Of a DNA stretch of 64,000 nt, positions 18,711 through 30,031 are shown piece after piece (the stretch's first letter is position 1; each line of letters begins with the position of its first letter). Position numbers and translations under genes: made by a program. The notes under the pieces are model-generated. The model ran no database searches. It was not told where the DNA came from and saw only the letters and a program-made list of their open reading frames with translations. Source of the DNA: Paratractidigestivibacter faecalis (GTDB taxonomy: Bacteria > Actinomycetota > Coriobacteriia > Coriobacteriales > Atopobiaceae); contig NZ_QSNG01000001.1 in assembly GCF_003416765.1 (NCBI RefSeq), positions 2,010,742 to 2,074,741 on the forward strand, given 5' to 3'.

Positions 18711-18751
18711 GCCCCGCATCGCCCCAGTTGGCGATGCGGGGCTTTGTGTTT
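18711..18751 (+). terminator. Terminator of the dnaK operon
   Basis: GCCCCGCATCGCC and GGCGATGCGGGGC form a perfect 13-bp stem with a 6-base loop, followed by TTTGTGTTT. Confidence 0.9.
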
Positions 18752-18793
18752 ATGTGCGCCGGCCACCGTCCGCACCCCTCCCACCCCTCCCAA

Positions 18794-18818
18794 AATCTAA
18801 TATGAACAGACTTAGATT
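18794..18818 (+). promoter_or_regulatory. HspR-type operator before clpB
   Basis: AATCTAA (18794-18800), 11 bp, TTAGATT (18812-18818): a perfect 7-bp inverted repeat, 73 bp before the clpB start. It is the cleanest of the three copies. Confidence 0.75.
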
Positions 18819-18890
18819 TGCGTTTATCGCCACACGTGCCTGGGAACAATAGGTCTTGATAAACAAGAAGACCCAAAAGGGGTGACCAGT

Positions 18891-21551
<2,661 letters not shown>

Positions 21552-21623
21552 GCGGCTCGCTTTGACGATTTGGGTTCGCGGTTTTGGGGCACGCCGCGAG
21601 CCTGTGTGATAAAAGCCCAGGTA

Positions 21624-21656
21624 GGGGAGTCGCGAGTTTCTCGCGGCTCCCCTTTT
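21624..21656 (+). terminator. Terminator after clpB
   Basis: GGGGAGTCGCGAG and CTCGCGGCTCCCC pair around a TTT loop (one mismatch), followed by TTTT. Confidence 0.85.
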
Positions 21657-21668
21657 GCTGCTGGGGCA

Positions 21669-21695
21669 AACCCAAATCGAGTTGCGATTTGGGTT
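21669..21695. repeat. Inverted repeat AACCCAAATCG next to IS copy 2
   Basis: An 11-bp perfect inverted repeat with a 5-base loop. Related GATTTGGGTTCG / CGAACCCAAATC copies lie near 21565 and at 23228-23239, so the second IS also sits inside a small repeat cluster. Confidence 0.6.
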
Positions 21696-21701
21696 CGGGC
21701 G

Positions 21702-23140
21702 GGGGGTGCGGACAATTTCTTAGACACTACGGAGAGAGTACCCCAGGTCCCTGCGGTACTGCTCCGGGCTCCTCCACCCCAGGCTCCGCTTGATCCTGCC
21801 CGAGTTGTAGTAGGCGAGGTAGCCCGCCAGGCGCCGCCGGAACTCCTCGAAGCCCACCCCGGACCAGTCCCTGCCGTGGTAGAACTCCTGCTTGAGCCGG
21901 CCGAAGAAGCCCTCGGCCGCGGCGTTGTCGGGGCTGCGGCCCTTCCTCGACATGCTGCGCACCAGGCCGTGGCGCTCGCATATCGCCGCCCAGCCCGGCC
22001 ACCTGTAGTGGCAGCCGCGGTCGGTGTGGACCACGGGCCGCTCGCCGGCCGCGAGCGTCGAGGCCGCCGCCTCCAGCATCGAGTCGGCCATGCGGGCGTC
22101 GGGGGACTCCGACAGGGTCCACGCCACGACCGCCCCGTCGAAGCAGTCGACCACCGGCGACAGCCAGCAGCGCCCCGACCCTATCGTGAACATGGTGACG
22201 TCGGTGACCCACAGCTCGTTGGGGCGCGAGGCGGAGAAGTCGTGGGTGCCGTCGGGGCGCAGCGGCAGGTTGGGAGGGGCCTCGGAGACCTCGCCGGCAT
22301 AGCTGCTCCAGCGCCTGCGGCGCCTCAGGTAGCGCACCTCGAGCCCCTCCTCGCGCATGACGCGCCTCACGACCTTCTCGGAGACCGCCAGGGGCTCGTC
22401 GGGGTCCAGGCGCAGCCTCGCCCATATCGTGCGGTAGCCCCAGGCCCCGCCCCCGGCCTCGAACAGGGCGCGCACCCGCGCCCTCAGGGCGGCCAGGCGG
22501 TCGGGGGCGCCCCTGCGGGCGCGGTGGTAGTAGTAGGTGCTGCGCGCCACGCCGGCCGCGCGCAGGGCGTCCTCCAGGCCGAACCCGGGCCTAAGGGCGT
22601 CGGCGACCAGCGCCCTCTCCGCCGCCGTCAGCGAGTCCGGGCCCCGCCCCGGGCCGCCTCCTTTTAGGACGTCCAACACCGCCTCGGCCCTGGCGAGCTC
22701 CAGCCTCAGGGCCCGGTTCTCGGCCCTGAGGGCCTCCAGGTCCCCGGGGTCGGCCGGCGGCGGCACGCGCGGGGCGCCCCGTCCGTTCGCGAGCGACACC
22801 TCGCCCTCCCTCCCCGCGGCGCGGGCCCAGCCGCGCACGGTCTCCGGGTGGCAGCCGATCGACGCGGCGACCTCGGCGGGGTCCTCCCCGGCGAGCGCCC
22901 TGCGCGCGGCGTCGGCCCTCTGGGCAAGAGTATAGGGGGCGTGCCAGCCGACGCCCAGGTCGCCGGACGCCCAGCGCCTGATCGACTCGGCGGAGGCGAG
23001 CCCCGACTCCCTGGCGAACCTGTGGGCCGGCCGGCCGGACTCGCGCCAGAGCCCCAGGATGGCGTCCCTCTCGTCGCTCGAGTACATTGCGGGCTCCAAT
23101 CCGGACGCCTGTCGGCGTCCAACTTTTCGTCCGCACCCCC
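21702..23140 (-). mobile_element. IS3-family insertion sequence, copy 2 (1439 bp)
   Basis: Same length, ends and orientation as copy 1, offset by 9530 bp. Here a 3-bp direct repeat GCG flanks the element (left ...GGGCG, right GCGGTA...), as expected for IS3-family target duplication. The two copies bracket the dnaK operon and clpB. Confidence 0.93.
21720..23087 (-). CDS. IS3-family transposase, single ORF (copy 2)
   Basis: 455 residues, identical over its whole length to the transposase of copy 1 (HTH region, coiled segment, DDE integrase core). The complete identity implies recent transposition or gene conversion. An upstream in-frame extension exists but reads through the IS end and is not likely to be real. 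Confidence 0.93.
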   Translation of the reverse strand: MYSSDERDAILGLWRESGRPAHRFARESGLASAESIRRWASGDLGVGWHAPYTLAQRADAARRALAGEDPAEVAASIGCHPETVRGWARAAGREGEVSLANGRGAPRVPPPADPGDLEALRAENRALRLELARAEAVLDVLKGGGPGRGPDSLTAAERALVADALRPGFGLEDALRAAGVARSTYYYHRARRGAPDRLAALRARVRALFEAGGGAWGYRTIWARLRLDPDEPLAVSEKVVRRVMREEGLEVRYLRRRRRWSSYAGEVSEAPPNLPLRPDGTHDFSASRPNELWVTDVTMFTIGSGRCWLSPVVDCFDGAVVAWTLSESPDARMADSMLEAAASTLAAGERPVVHTDRGCHYRWPGWAAICERHGLVRSMSRKGRSPDNAAAEGFFGRLKQEFYHGRDWSGVGFEEFRRRLAGYLAYYNSGRIKRSLGWRSPEQYRRDLGYSLRSV

Positions 23141-23310
23141 GCGGTATGGGGTTTGGGCTGCCCTCTCTTGGGGGTAAGCCTCTGACCTGGGATTTTGCTG
23201 TGGTGGCATTCTCGTGGTCCCCGGTCGGCGAACCCAAATCAGTTTTGGGCGCCCGCCGCGCTAGGATTAGGGGCGACAAGAGACGCCTTCTAGCGACCCT
23301 GGAGGCCGCC

Positions 23311-24990
23311 ATGAGTTCCGAAGACCTGGACAAGACCGTTCTGGTCAGCCCCGACGCCAGCCCCGATGGCGCTGATGCCGATCCAGACGCCACCGTGCTC
23401 GCCGAGCCGCCGGCCGCCGCCGACCCAGACGCTACCGTGCTGGCTGACGCCCCCGCAGAAGTCGCCGATCCGGACCCGGACCCGGACCCGGACGCCACGC
23501 AGCTCGCCGACGCTGCCGCCACGCGCCTCAACCTCGCGCCCGGCACGCATAAGCTGGAGTCCCTGCCCACCATCGTGCTGCCGGAGATAGACCCCGCCGA
23601 CCCGGATGACGTCATCGCCTCGGACGGCATTGACGCCCTGGATGACCCGTACTTCTCGCCGGCGGTGCCGGAGGACCTGACGGAGGCGCACGCCCCCGTG
23701 CAGATAGAGTCCCCGGTGCAGAGCCTGCCGGAGCGCAAGAAGCGCATGCCCAAGTGGGCCGTGGCGCTCTTGGTGCTGGCCCTGCTGGGCGCGGCCGGCG
23801 GAGCCGCCTGGTACACCTATCAGCAGGAATACTGGGGCGGCAGAACCGTCCCACAGGTGGTCGGCCTCTCCGAGGAGGACGCGCGCACGGCGCTCGAGGC
23901 GGCCGGCTTCAACGTGGAGGCCTCCTATCAGCTGGCGGACGACGGCTTTGGCAACGTGATTGCCTGCAGCCTCACCGCCGGAGAGCGCGTTGACCCCTCC
24001 GCGGGCGCGACCATAACCGTCGCCGCCCAGCGCATGGTTCCGCAGGTCGTGGGGCAAGACAGGGACGCCGCCCGCCAGGCGCTCCTGGACGCCGGCGCCC
24101 AGAACGTGGTCTTTGCCTACGTCAACTCCGACGCTCCCGACGGTACCGTCGTGGCCGTTGACCCCGCCGAGGGCTCGCCCTTTGTCTCCGCGGACACCAT
24201 CACCCTCTCCGTGGCCGAGCCCTATGTGGTTCCAGAAGTGATGGGCCTCTCGGCTGACGCCGCCAAGGCCGCCGTGGAGAAGGCCGGCCTCACCGCAAAG
24301 ATCACCTACGTGGAGTCCGACCAGCCGCACAACACCGTGGTAGCCGTGAGCCCCGAGGCCGGCACCCAGACCAGCGAGGGCGCCGAGGTCGAGCTCTCCG
24401 TCTCCAGCCCGTACCCGTCCGACCCCTTCCACCTGCTGCAGTACTTTGACTGCACCTCTCGCGAGGCGGCAACGTTCCTGGGGCAGGAGAGCTACGCGCT
24501 GGCCTTTGGCGGTACCCACTCAAACGGCGACGCCAACGCCTCCTACACCAGCCCCGCCGGTGACGTCTTGACCTTCACGGACAAGCCCGAGGCCCCCGCG
24601 GCCGGCTCCGGCGCAGACGACGTCCTCGCCAACGGCGCCACCATCGGCGGCGTGCGCCTGGCCTTCTCGGCGTCGTCGGTGCCTGCGGGCGGCACGGCGG
24701 AGACCGAGGCAGGCGTCCGCGCGGTCATGGAGGCCTGCGGATTCTCTACGCTCAAGACGCTCACCACGCAGGACGACCTCATTGCCCCCGAGCCCGCCGA
24801 CGGCAAGCACTTCATCTGTGGCTACGGTGAGGACGGCGACTGGTCCTGGGCCGTCATCATCGGCGGAACAGATGAGGCCTCGCAGGTCATAGCCCTGGCC
24901 TGCCCCAAGAATCGCTTCAACGGCGGCGTCAACCTGTCGTCCTTTGGCGGCTACGCCGCGGACTACATTGCCTACACCAGTCTGTTCTAG
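23311..24990 (+). CDS. PASTA-domain membrane protein
   Basis: 559 residues. The cytoplasmic N-terminal 150 residues are acidic and hold four short repeats around D-x-(D)-T/AT-V/Q-L (DLDKTVLVSP, DPDATVLAEPP, DPDATVLADAP, DPDATQLADAA). A single transmembrane helix (WAVALLVLALLGAAGGAAWYTY) follows, then three PASTA domains starting VPQVVGLSEEDA, VPQVVGQDRDAA and VPEVMGLSADAA, and a C-terminal domain of about 190 residues that I do not recognise. PASTA domains bind peptidoglycan fragments or lipid II in kinases and PBPs; here no kinase domain is attached. ATG 23311 has GGAGG at -10. Confidence 0.85.
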   Translation: MSSEDLDKTVLVSPDASPDGADADPDATVLAEPPAAADPDATVLADAPAEVADPDPDPDPDATQLADAAATRLNLAPGTHKLESLPTIVLPEIDPADPDDVIASDGIDALDDPYFSPAVPEDLTEAHAPVQIESPVQSLPERKKRMPKWAVALLVLALLGAAGGAAWYTYQQEYWGGRTVPQVVGLSEEDARTALEAAGFNVEASYQLADDGFGNVIACSLTAGERVDPSAGATITVAAQRMVPQVVGQDRDAARQALLDAGAQNVVFAYVNSDAPDGTVVAVDPAEGSPFVSADTITLSVAEPYVVPEVMGLSADAAKAAVEKAGLTAKITYVESDQPHNTVVAVSPEAGTQTSEGAEVELSVSSPYPSDPFHLLQYFDCTSREAATFLGQESYALAFGGTHSNGDANASYTSPAGDVLTFTDKPEAPAAGSGADDVLANGATIGGVRLAFSASSVPAGGTAETEAGVRAVMEACGFSTLKTLTTQDDLIAPEPADGKHFICGYGEDGDWSWAVIIGGTDEASQVIALACPKNRFNGGVNLSSFGGYAADYIAYTSLF

Positions 24991-25004
24991 GAGGCCGCAC
25001 AAAC

Positions 25005-25199
25005 ATGAATGGCGCAACCAACTCCGTCCCGTCCCCAGGCGAGAAGCCCAACCTCCCCAAGCCCGCTGCCAAGGCCGATTCCACGCCCGAGGAGCGCGAG
25101 TTCATCCGCGCGGAGAACGAGGACGACGACGGCTACGATCCCTACTCCGACCGCCGTCCCGTCTCGGAGCCGCTCTTCGAGCGCGATCCCTGGGCGTAG
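25005..25199 (+). CDS. Small acidic hypothetical protein
   Basis: 64 residues, Pro- and Glu/Asp-rich (EDDDGYDPYSDRRPVSEPLFERDPWA), with no membrane segment. It starts 14 bp after the PASTA gene stop with GAGG in between, so the two are likely co-transcribed. Not recognised; probably disordered. Confidence 0.6.
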   Translation: MNGATNSVPSPGEKPNLPKPAAKADSTPEEREFIRAENEDDDGYDPYSDRRPVSEPLFERDPWA

Positions 25200-25231
25200 G
25201 GGCCACCCAACCAGCTCCGGTCCAAAACAAA

Positions 25232-25265
25232 GCCGCCCGGCCACAACCAAATGCGACCGGGCGGC
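25232..25265 (-). terminator. Terminator between convergent genes
   Basis: GCCGCCCGG and CCGGGCGGC form a 9-bp stem. On the minus strand the stem is followed by TTTGTTTTGG, serving the gene ending at 25291. Confidence 0.7.
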
Positions 25266-25290
25266 GTCTTGATGTAGCGATAAAATCGCC

Positions 25291-25746
25291 CTACCTGACG
25301 GACCCCCACGTGTTGGACATGAACTCCCAGAGGAAGAAGACCACCACCGCGAGAATGGCCAGCACCACGATGCAGGCAATGAGCGAGCGGCGGCGGCTCT
25401 TGCGCTCGCGCGAGACAAAGATGTCGCGCCTGCCCTTGGGAATCTCCAGGTACTGGCCGTAGTGCAGGTCTCGGCGCAGCTGCTCTCCCTGCTCGCGGGA
25501 GCGACGGTAGGAGCGGCCGCCCATGCCGCGGCTGCCTACGTAGTCGGAGTCGTGCGTGGTGGCCTCGGGGGCAATGTCTCCGGCGGCAAAGTCATCTATG
25601 GGGTCAACGGAGCGGTGCTGGGCGCGCTGGCGCACGTAGGGCGCGGGCTCTGCGGCGGGCACGGCAGGCGCGGGTGCCGGCTGCGGGGCCTGTGCCTGCG
25701 GGTTTGGCGTCTGCGCCGCGTCCTGGAAGTTGTTCTCGTCGTTCAC
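25291..25746 (-). CDS. Hypothetical protein with C-terminal membrane anchor
   Basis: 151 residues. A Pro/Ala/Gln-rich N-terminal 50 residues (PNPQAQAPQPAPAPAVPAAEP), a basic middle (RSYRRSREQGEQLRRD, RRDIFVSRERKSRRR), then one transmembrane helix (LIACIVVLAILAVVVFFLWEF) and a short tail. GTG 25746 is chosen because GGGAGG precedes it. Not recognised. Confidence 0.6.
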   Translation of the reverse strand: MNDENNFQDAAQTPNPQAQAPQPAPAPAVPAAEPAPYVRQRAQHRSVDPIDDFAAGDIAPEATTHDSDYVGSRGMGGRSYRRSREQGEQLRRDLHYGQYLEIPKGRRDIFVSRERKSRRRSLIACIVVLAILAVVVFFLWEFMSNTWGSVR

Positions 25747-25859
25747 TGGTGCCTCCCGTGGGTGGGCAGTTGAATCGCGTGTACCTGCGTAATGATAGTT
25801 GAGCCGGCACGCGAGCGCACTCCTGACCTGCGTAAACCCGCAAGGGTCGCACGTATCCA

Positions 25860-25888
25860 AATCTAATACGTACACACTTAGATATGAT
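25860..25888 (+). promoter_or_regulatory. hsp20 promoter with HspR-type operator
   Basis: AATCTAA (25860-25866), 11 bp, TTAGATA (25878-25884), immediately overlapping TATGAT (25883-25888), a good -10. The operator would directly block polymerase. The leader to the hsp20 start is about 135 nt. Confidence 0.75.
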
Positions 25889-26029
25889 GAGTATGTGACG
25901 CTAAGAAAACCTTTGTTTTGAGGTATAAACCCCGCGAGCCGGGGAACATACAACAGTGTTCAAAGAGAGTGTCGGAGCAAGCAAAAGCCAAGCTCAAGGC
26001 ACCCACAAGTCCGCTAAGGAGTGATCGTT

Positions 26030-26458
26030 ATGGCTAGCATGATTCCGTATGACCGTTACGCAAGGGGTCTTCGCACGTGGCCGTTCGACGCTATCGATAA
26101 CTTCTTCGACGCGCCGCTCGCGTCTCTTGCCACCGACGCCGGCTTCAAGATGAACGTCGAGGACGCGGGAGAGAAGTACGTTGTCACCGCCGAGCTTCCC
26201 GGCGTCACGCGCGACCAGATTGACGTCGAGCTCAACGAGGGCCGCCTCTCCGTCAGCGTGGACAAGAAGGAGTCCGACGAGGAGAAGGGCAAGAACTATC
26301 TGCACAAGGAGAGCTGCGAGTGGAGCGCCACGCGTGGCGTCTACCTGAAGGACGCCGCCACCGCCGGCCTGTCCGCCAAGCTCGAGGGCGGCATCCTGAC
26401 CGTCAACGTCCCCAAGCAGGACGAGAAGGCCAACGTCACCAAGATCTCCATCGACTAG
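26030..26458 (+). CDS. hsp20: Small heat-shock protein, Hsp20/alpha-crystallin family
   Basis: 142 residues: a short N-terminal arm (MASMIPYDRYARGLRTWPFDAIDNFFDAPL), then the alpha-crystallin domain (about residues 40-135) with KYVVTAELPGVTRDQIDVELNEGRLSV and the ending GGILTVNVPKQ (an A-x-x-x-G-x-L-like motif). It holds unfolding proteins for DnaK/ClpB. AAGGAG lies 8 bases before ATG 26030. HspR control is inferred from the shared operator. Confidence 0.95.
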   Translation: MASMIPYDRYARGLRTWPFDAIDNFFDAPLASLATDAGFKMNVEDAGEKYVVTAELPGVTRDQIDVELNEGRLSVSVDKKESDEEKGKNYLHKESCEWSATRGVYLKDAATAGLSAKLEGGILTVNVPKQDEKANVTKISID

Positions 26459-26520
26459 CTCGGCTGACGTGGCGCAGCGCGTCGGCCTTCTCCCTGGCAG
26501 ACCGCATGTCGAGAAACGCA

Positions 26521-26560
26521 ACGGGCCCGAAGGCAAGCCGCCTTCGGGCCCGTTTCTCTT
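26521..26560 (+). terminator. Terminator after hsp20
   Basis: ACGGGCCCGAAGGC and its complement form a long stem around AAGC, followed by TTTCTCTT. It probably also serves the convergent kinase gene. Confidence 0.88.
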
Positions 26561-26577
26561 CTGGGCGAGAGCCGTCC

Positions 26578-27513
26578 CTAGAGCTTGGACACCTGGACCG
26601 AGCCAAAGACCTCGTCCCAGCGCTCCATGGGCAGGTGGCCGGTCTTGGGGTCCATGGCGTTCAGGGTGCCGCAGGCGTTGCCGCAGCGCAGGACCTCGGC
26701 AGGCTCGGCTTCCGCGGCGATCGCGTGCGCGAAGCCGGCAACCGTGGAGTCGCCTGACCCCGTGGCGTTCACGCAGTCGATGCGCGGGGGCACGGCGCGG
26801 AAGATCTCTCCGTCGTGGAAGGCGGCGGACCCGGCGGCGCCCATGGACACGATGACCCAGGCCACCCCGTCAAACCGCCCATCGGACTCGATCGCGTCCC
26901 TGATGCCAAGCACGTCGTCGCTCGAGAGCTCGCGGCCGAGCAGCGCGCTCAGCTCGCTCAGGTTGGGCTTCACCAGGTAGGGCTTCACCGTGCCGACGAG
27001 GGCGGCGTCGAGCGAGGCGCCGGAGGTGTCGAGAAGCACCTTTGCCCCTAGCTCTCCCGCGATTTCCGTGAGACGGGCATAGCAGCCGGCGTCGACGCCG
27101 CGCGGGAGGCTGCCGGACATCGTGACGACGTCGGCCTTCGCCGCGAGGGCGCGGAACTTCTCGGTAAAGGCCTCAAGCTCCTTCTCGCTCACGACCGGGC
27201 CGCTCTCCAGGAACTCGGTCTGGCATCCCTCGTGAAGTACAGCGATGCAGATGCGAGACTCGCCGGTGATGGGAGCGAAGTCGTGCGTCACGCCGTCGGC
27301 GTCCATGAGGTCGGCGAGAAACTCGCCCATGTGGCCGCCCAGAAGGCCAGTCGCCACGACGTCGTCGCCCAGCTGCCCGAGAACGCGCGTGACGTTTAGC
27401 CCCTTGCCGCCGGCGGTCTTGACCGGCTCGACGCGGTTCACGTCGTCCACGGCGAGCTTCTCGAGGTGGTAGGCCGTGTCGATGGAGGGGTTCATGGTTA
27501 CGGTGAGGATCAT
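26578..27513 (-). CDS. lacC: Tagatose-6-phosphate / 1-phosphofructokinase, PfkB family (LacC-like)
   Basis: 311 residues. PfkB signatures: the KTAGGKGLNVTRVLGQLG block near residue 33 and the anion-hole motif CVNATGSGDSTVAGF with the catalytic Asp. It starts MILTVTMNPSIDTAY like LacC/FruK. Within this locus the best reading is phosphorylation of tagatose-6-phosphate to tagatose-1,6-bisphosphate; fructose-1-phosphate is the alternative. It is 79 bp downstream of the aldolase gene on the same strand, so they probably form one operon. Confidence 0.88.
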   Translation of the reverse strand: MILTVTMNPSIDTAYHLEKLAVDDVNRVEPVKTAGGKGLNVTRVLGQLGDDVVATGLLGGHMGEFLADLMDADGVTHDFAPITGESRICIAVLHEGCQTEFLESGPVVSEKELEAFTEKFRALAAKADVVTMSGSLPRGVDAGCYARLTEIAGELGAKVLLDTSGASLDAALVGTVKPYLVKPNLSELSALLGRELSSDDVLGIRDAIESDGRFDGVAWVIVSMGAAGSAAFHDGEIFRAVPPRIDCVNATGSGDSTVAGFAHAIAAEAEPAEVLRCGNACGTLNAMDPKTGHLPMERWDEVFGSVQVSKL

Positions 27514-27592
27514 CTTTGCTCCTTAAGAAGACGGGCGGCCTCGCTCGACACAAGACCGCCCGCTTGGTATTTCTGGCTCGAGGGCCGGGCCG

Positions 27593-28444
27593 CTACGCCT
27601 TGTTGCTGGAGCCCAGGTTGTCCATGTGGGAGGCCACGACGGCGTAGATCTCGTCCATGCCGGGGCGGTTGGGCTTCTTGGGGTCGAAGCAGTCGGGGTT
27701 CTGATCCATGTAGCCCATGAACCCGCGGGTGAAGGCCTGACGGAGCTCGGTGGCGTAGTTCACCTTGCAGATGCCGTTGGCGATGGCCTCAGCGACCTGG
27801 TCATCGGGCACGCCGGAGGTACCGTGCAGCACCAGCGGGATGTCGAGGCGGGAGCGGATCTCCTTGAGGACGCCCTGCTCGATGTGCGGGGTCCCCTTGT
27901 AGACGCCGTGGGCGGTGCCCACGCCGACGGCGAGGGAGGTGCAGTGAGTGCGGGCAACGAACTCCTCGGCCTCGTCGGGGTCGGTGTAGGGGTTCTCGCC
28001 CTCGACGGCGGGGCCGTCGTCCTCCTTGCCGCCGACCTTTCCGAGCTCGGCCTCGACGGGAATGCCGATGGGGCCTGCGACCTTGGTCACGGAAGCGGTG
28101 AGGGCGATGTTCTCCTCAAAGGGGACGTGCGAGCCGTCAATCATGACGGAGGTGTAGCCGGCGTGCATCGCCTGGATGCAGCGGTCGAAGCCGTCTCCGT
28201 GGTCGAGGTGGATGGCCACCGGGACGCTCGCCTGCTCGGCGGCCACCTTGCACATGGCGGCGAAGTAGTCGAGGTTCGCGTACTTGACGGTGCCGGGAGT
28301 GGTCTGCATGATGACCGGGGACTTGCGGTCCTCGGCGGCCTTGATGACGGCCATCACGAACTCGAGGCTCTCGACGTTGAAAGCGCCCACGGCATAGTGG
28401 CCGGCCTGGGCATCGAGCAGCATTTCCTTGGTGGTTACGAGCAT
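27593..28444 (-). CDS. Class II tagatose/fructose-bisphosphate aldolase (GatY/KbaY family)
   Basis: 283 residues. Zinc-aldolase motifs: HLDHGDGFDRC (catalytic Asp and zinc His), VEAELGKVGG, GTAHGVYKG with a zinc His, and LHGTSGVPD. Splits tagatose-1,6-bisphosphate into glyceraldehyde-3-phosphate and dihydroxyacetone phosphate, completing the galactosamine pathway. The start MLVTTKEML at 28444 has AAGGGAG at -9. It is divergent from the DeoR-type regulator. Confidence 0.88.
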   Translation of the reverse strand: MLVTTKEMLLDAQAGHYAVGAFNVESLEFVMAVIKAAEDRKSPVIMQTTPGTVKYANLDYFAAMCKVAAEQASVPVAIHLDHGDGFDRCIQAMHAGYTSVMIDGSHVPFEENIALTASVTKVAGPIGIPVEAELGKVGGKEDDGPAVEGENPYTDPDEAEEFVARTHCTSLAVGVGTAHGVYKGTPHIEQGVLKEIRSRLDIPLVLHGTSGVPDDQVAEAIANGICKVNYATELRQAFTRGFMGYMDQNPDCFDPKKPNRPGMDEIYAVVASHMDNLGSSNKA

Positions 28445-28755
28445 CTGAACTCCCTTCGTCTGCCGTTGTTTCGGCATCGGGTATCCCTGGCCGCAATTGT
28501 ATGTGCGCGAGGGTCCCCCGGCTTGGCGCACTTGGCGCGGGTGTCACCAAATGCCTGCTAAACGGCACGCCAAAAGCAAAGAGAAGCACAGTGCCGCCGT
28601 TGGGCGAGAAGATTGAATCTTGGCCTTATTCGAGTCCGCCCGCGTGGTATTTTTCCAAGAGCAAGAAAAGGAAAAGCGCTGATTTACCTCTAGCGTAAGC
28701 AAACGAAAACACATTTCCATCACATTTGTGAGTCCGGCGACCAAGGGAGAAGAGC
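28445..28755. promoter_or_regulatory. Divergent control region between aldolase and DeoR-type regulator
   Basis: 311 bp, less GC-rich than the flanks. It contains several purine-rich tracts (around 28569-28586, 28661-28680 and 28697-28712) that on the minus strand read as C-TTT-C runs, similar to the CTTTC direct repeats bound by AgaR/DeoR proteins. One GGCGAGAAG occurs at 28603. No certain -10/-35 pair. Confidence 0.4.
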
Positions 28756-29526
28756 ATGACCGCGTTGTCACCCGAAGAGCGTCGCATTGCCATTCTCCAG
28801 ATGCTCGAGAGGGACGCCTCGGTGCAGGTGACCCAGATCGCCGATGCGTTCGGTGTCTCCCGGGTGACTGCGCGCACCGACCTCGACGCGCTCGCGCGCG
28901 ATGGAAAGCTGCGACGCACCCATGGCGGCGCCACGTCCCTCTCCCGTACCCTCACCGTCTCGGTGCAGGACAGGCGCATCAATCTCAACGTTGACGCCAA
29001 GCGCAGGATTGCCCGGCGTGCGGCGTCCCTCGTGGAGGAGGGGGACTCCATCCTCGTCGACTCCGGGACCACCTCCCTCGAGTTTGTGAGGGCGCTTTCC
29101 GGGCTTGCCGGCATCACCGTGGTCACGGACGACTTCACCATCGCCGACTTCGTGGACCGGTCCATGCCGGCAACCGACGTCATCATGCTCGGCGGAGTCC
29201 TTAGGAAGGGGCACCGCTACACGGACGGCCCCTTGGCGCTGGCCTCCCTCGCGCGTCTCCACCCTGACAAAGCCTTCGTCACGCCGACGGCATACGCGCC
29301 TGGCCGGGGGCTTCTGACCAATAACCAGGCCATGGCGGAGCTCAAGCGGGCGTTTCTGTCCTGCGCCGAGAAGACCTACATACTCATGGACGCCAGCAAA
29401 GTGGGCGCTCGCGGCCTCATGTGGTTCGGCACGCTGGCGGAGTGCGACGCCGTTGTCATGGACGCGGACCCCGAGGGCAGGGTTGCCGCGGAGCTGGAGG
29501 AGATGAGCACGGAGCTGCTGCTCTAA
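28756..29526 (+). CDS. DeoR-family transcriptional regulator (AgaR-like)
   Basis: 256 residues. N-terminal DeoR HTH (RRIAILQMLERDASVQVTQIADAFGVSRVTARTDL) and a sugar-phosphate sensor domain with DSGTTSLEFVRAL, typical for recognising phosphosugars. It lies between the aldolase/kinase operon and the PTS operon. By analogy with E. coli AgaR, it probably represses both until a GalN-6-P or tagatose phosphate intermediate appears. GGGAGAAGAGC precedes ATG 28756. Confidence 0.87.
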   Translation: MTALSPEERRIAILQMLERDASVQVTQIADAFGVSRVTARTDLDALARDGKLRRTHGGATSLSRTLTVSVQDRRINLNVDAKRRIARRAASLVEEGDSILVDSGTTSLEFVRALSGLAGITVVTDDFTIADFVDRSMPATDVIMLGGVLRKGHRYTDGPLALASLARLHPDKAFVTPTAYAPGRGLLTNNQAMAELKRAFLSCAEKTYILMDASKVGARGLMWFGTLAECDAVVMDADPEGRVAAELEEMSTELLL

Positions 29527-30031
29527 CTGGCCGTTTGCGTTTCTTTGTCTTTTGCTTCTCGCATTGTCCAAAAAGCAAAGCTAGGGCCGACATGGTTCTT
29601 TTCAGGTTGCCCTGGGCGGGCAACAAACGCCAGTCCATGAGCGTGCAGTCAATCATTTTGCAGGTGAGAAAAGATACCAGTTAGTGTCAACCTCTTCATA
29701 AAATGCAAAGAATAGGCAAGCTCACTTACTTGTCTTTTCTAATAAAAATCAAATCAAGACAAAACGTATCTAAGTAAAAGTACCAGTTAAATAAGCCAGT
29801 CCACCTGAACGGTATGAATTTAGCCGCAAGCGGTCAAAACGCAGAAATTTGCAGTTCCCGTGAAGATGGGGGCTCTGGTTCGGGCCATAATGGCACCACT
29901 GAGCATGACGTTATAACCAGTTAACAGCCACTCAACACAGGGAAACGTTCGGGGTACTTGCTTGAAACCAGGGTCCCGTAGGTTCTTCTCGTACAGCAGC
30001 TACGCGCTATCGGCGTTGAAGGAGACAAAGA
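29527..30031 (+). promoter_or_regulatory. 505-bp AT-rich control region of the PTS operon
   Basis: There is no ORF of note. Near the regulator stop, GTTTCTTTGTCTTTTGCTT (29538-29556) resembles a DeoR/AgaR operator, and AAAAAGCAAAG (29569-29579) partly pairs with it to give a terminator-like fold. Three identical ACCAGTTA boxes occur at 29676, 29782 and 29916; on the other strand each reads ACTGGT, the half-site of NagR/DasR-type GntR regulators. GAAGGAGA precedes the PTS IIA start. I cannot fix the transcription start. Confidence 0.5.

Noticed and set aside
21720-23816. 698-codon minus-strand frame running through IS copy 2 into the PASTA gene
   Set aside because: The part upstream of the transposase (Ser/Ala-rich) is the reverse of the PASTA gene. 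The transposase start inside the IS is the same as in copy 1.
29891-29907. Sigma-54 promoter TGGCAC-N5-TTGC before the PTS operon
   Set aside because: TGGCAC is present at 29891, but the -12 half reads AGCAT, and no sigma-54 activator (LevR type) is in the locus. Actinobacteria generally lack sigma-54.
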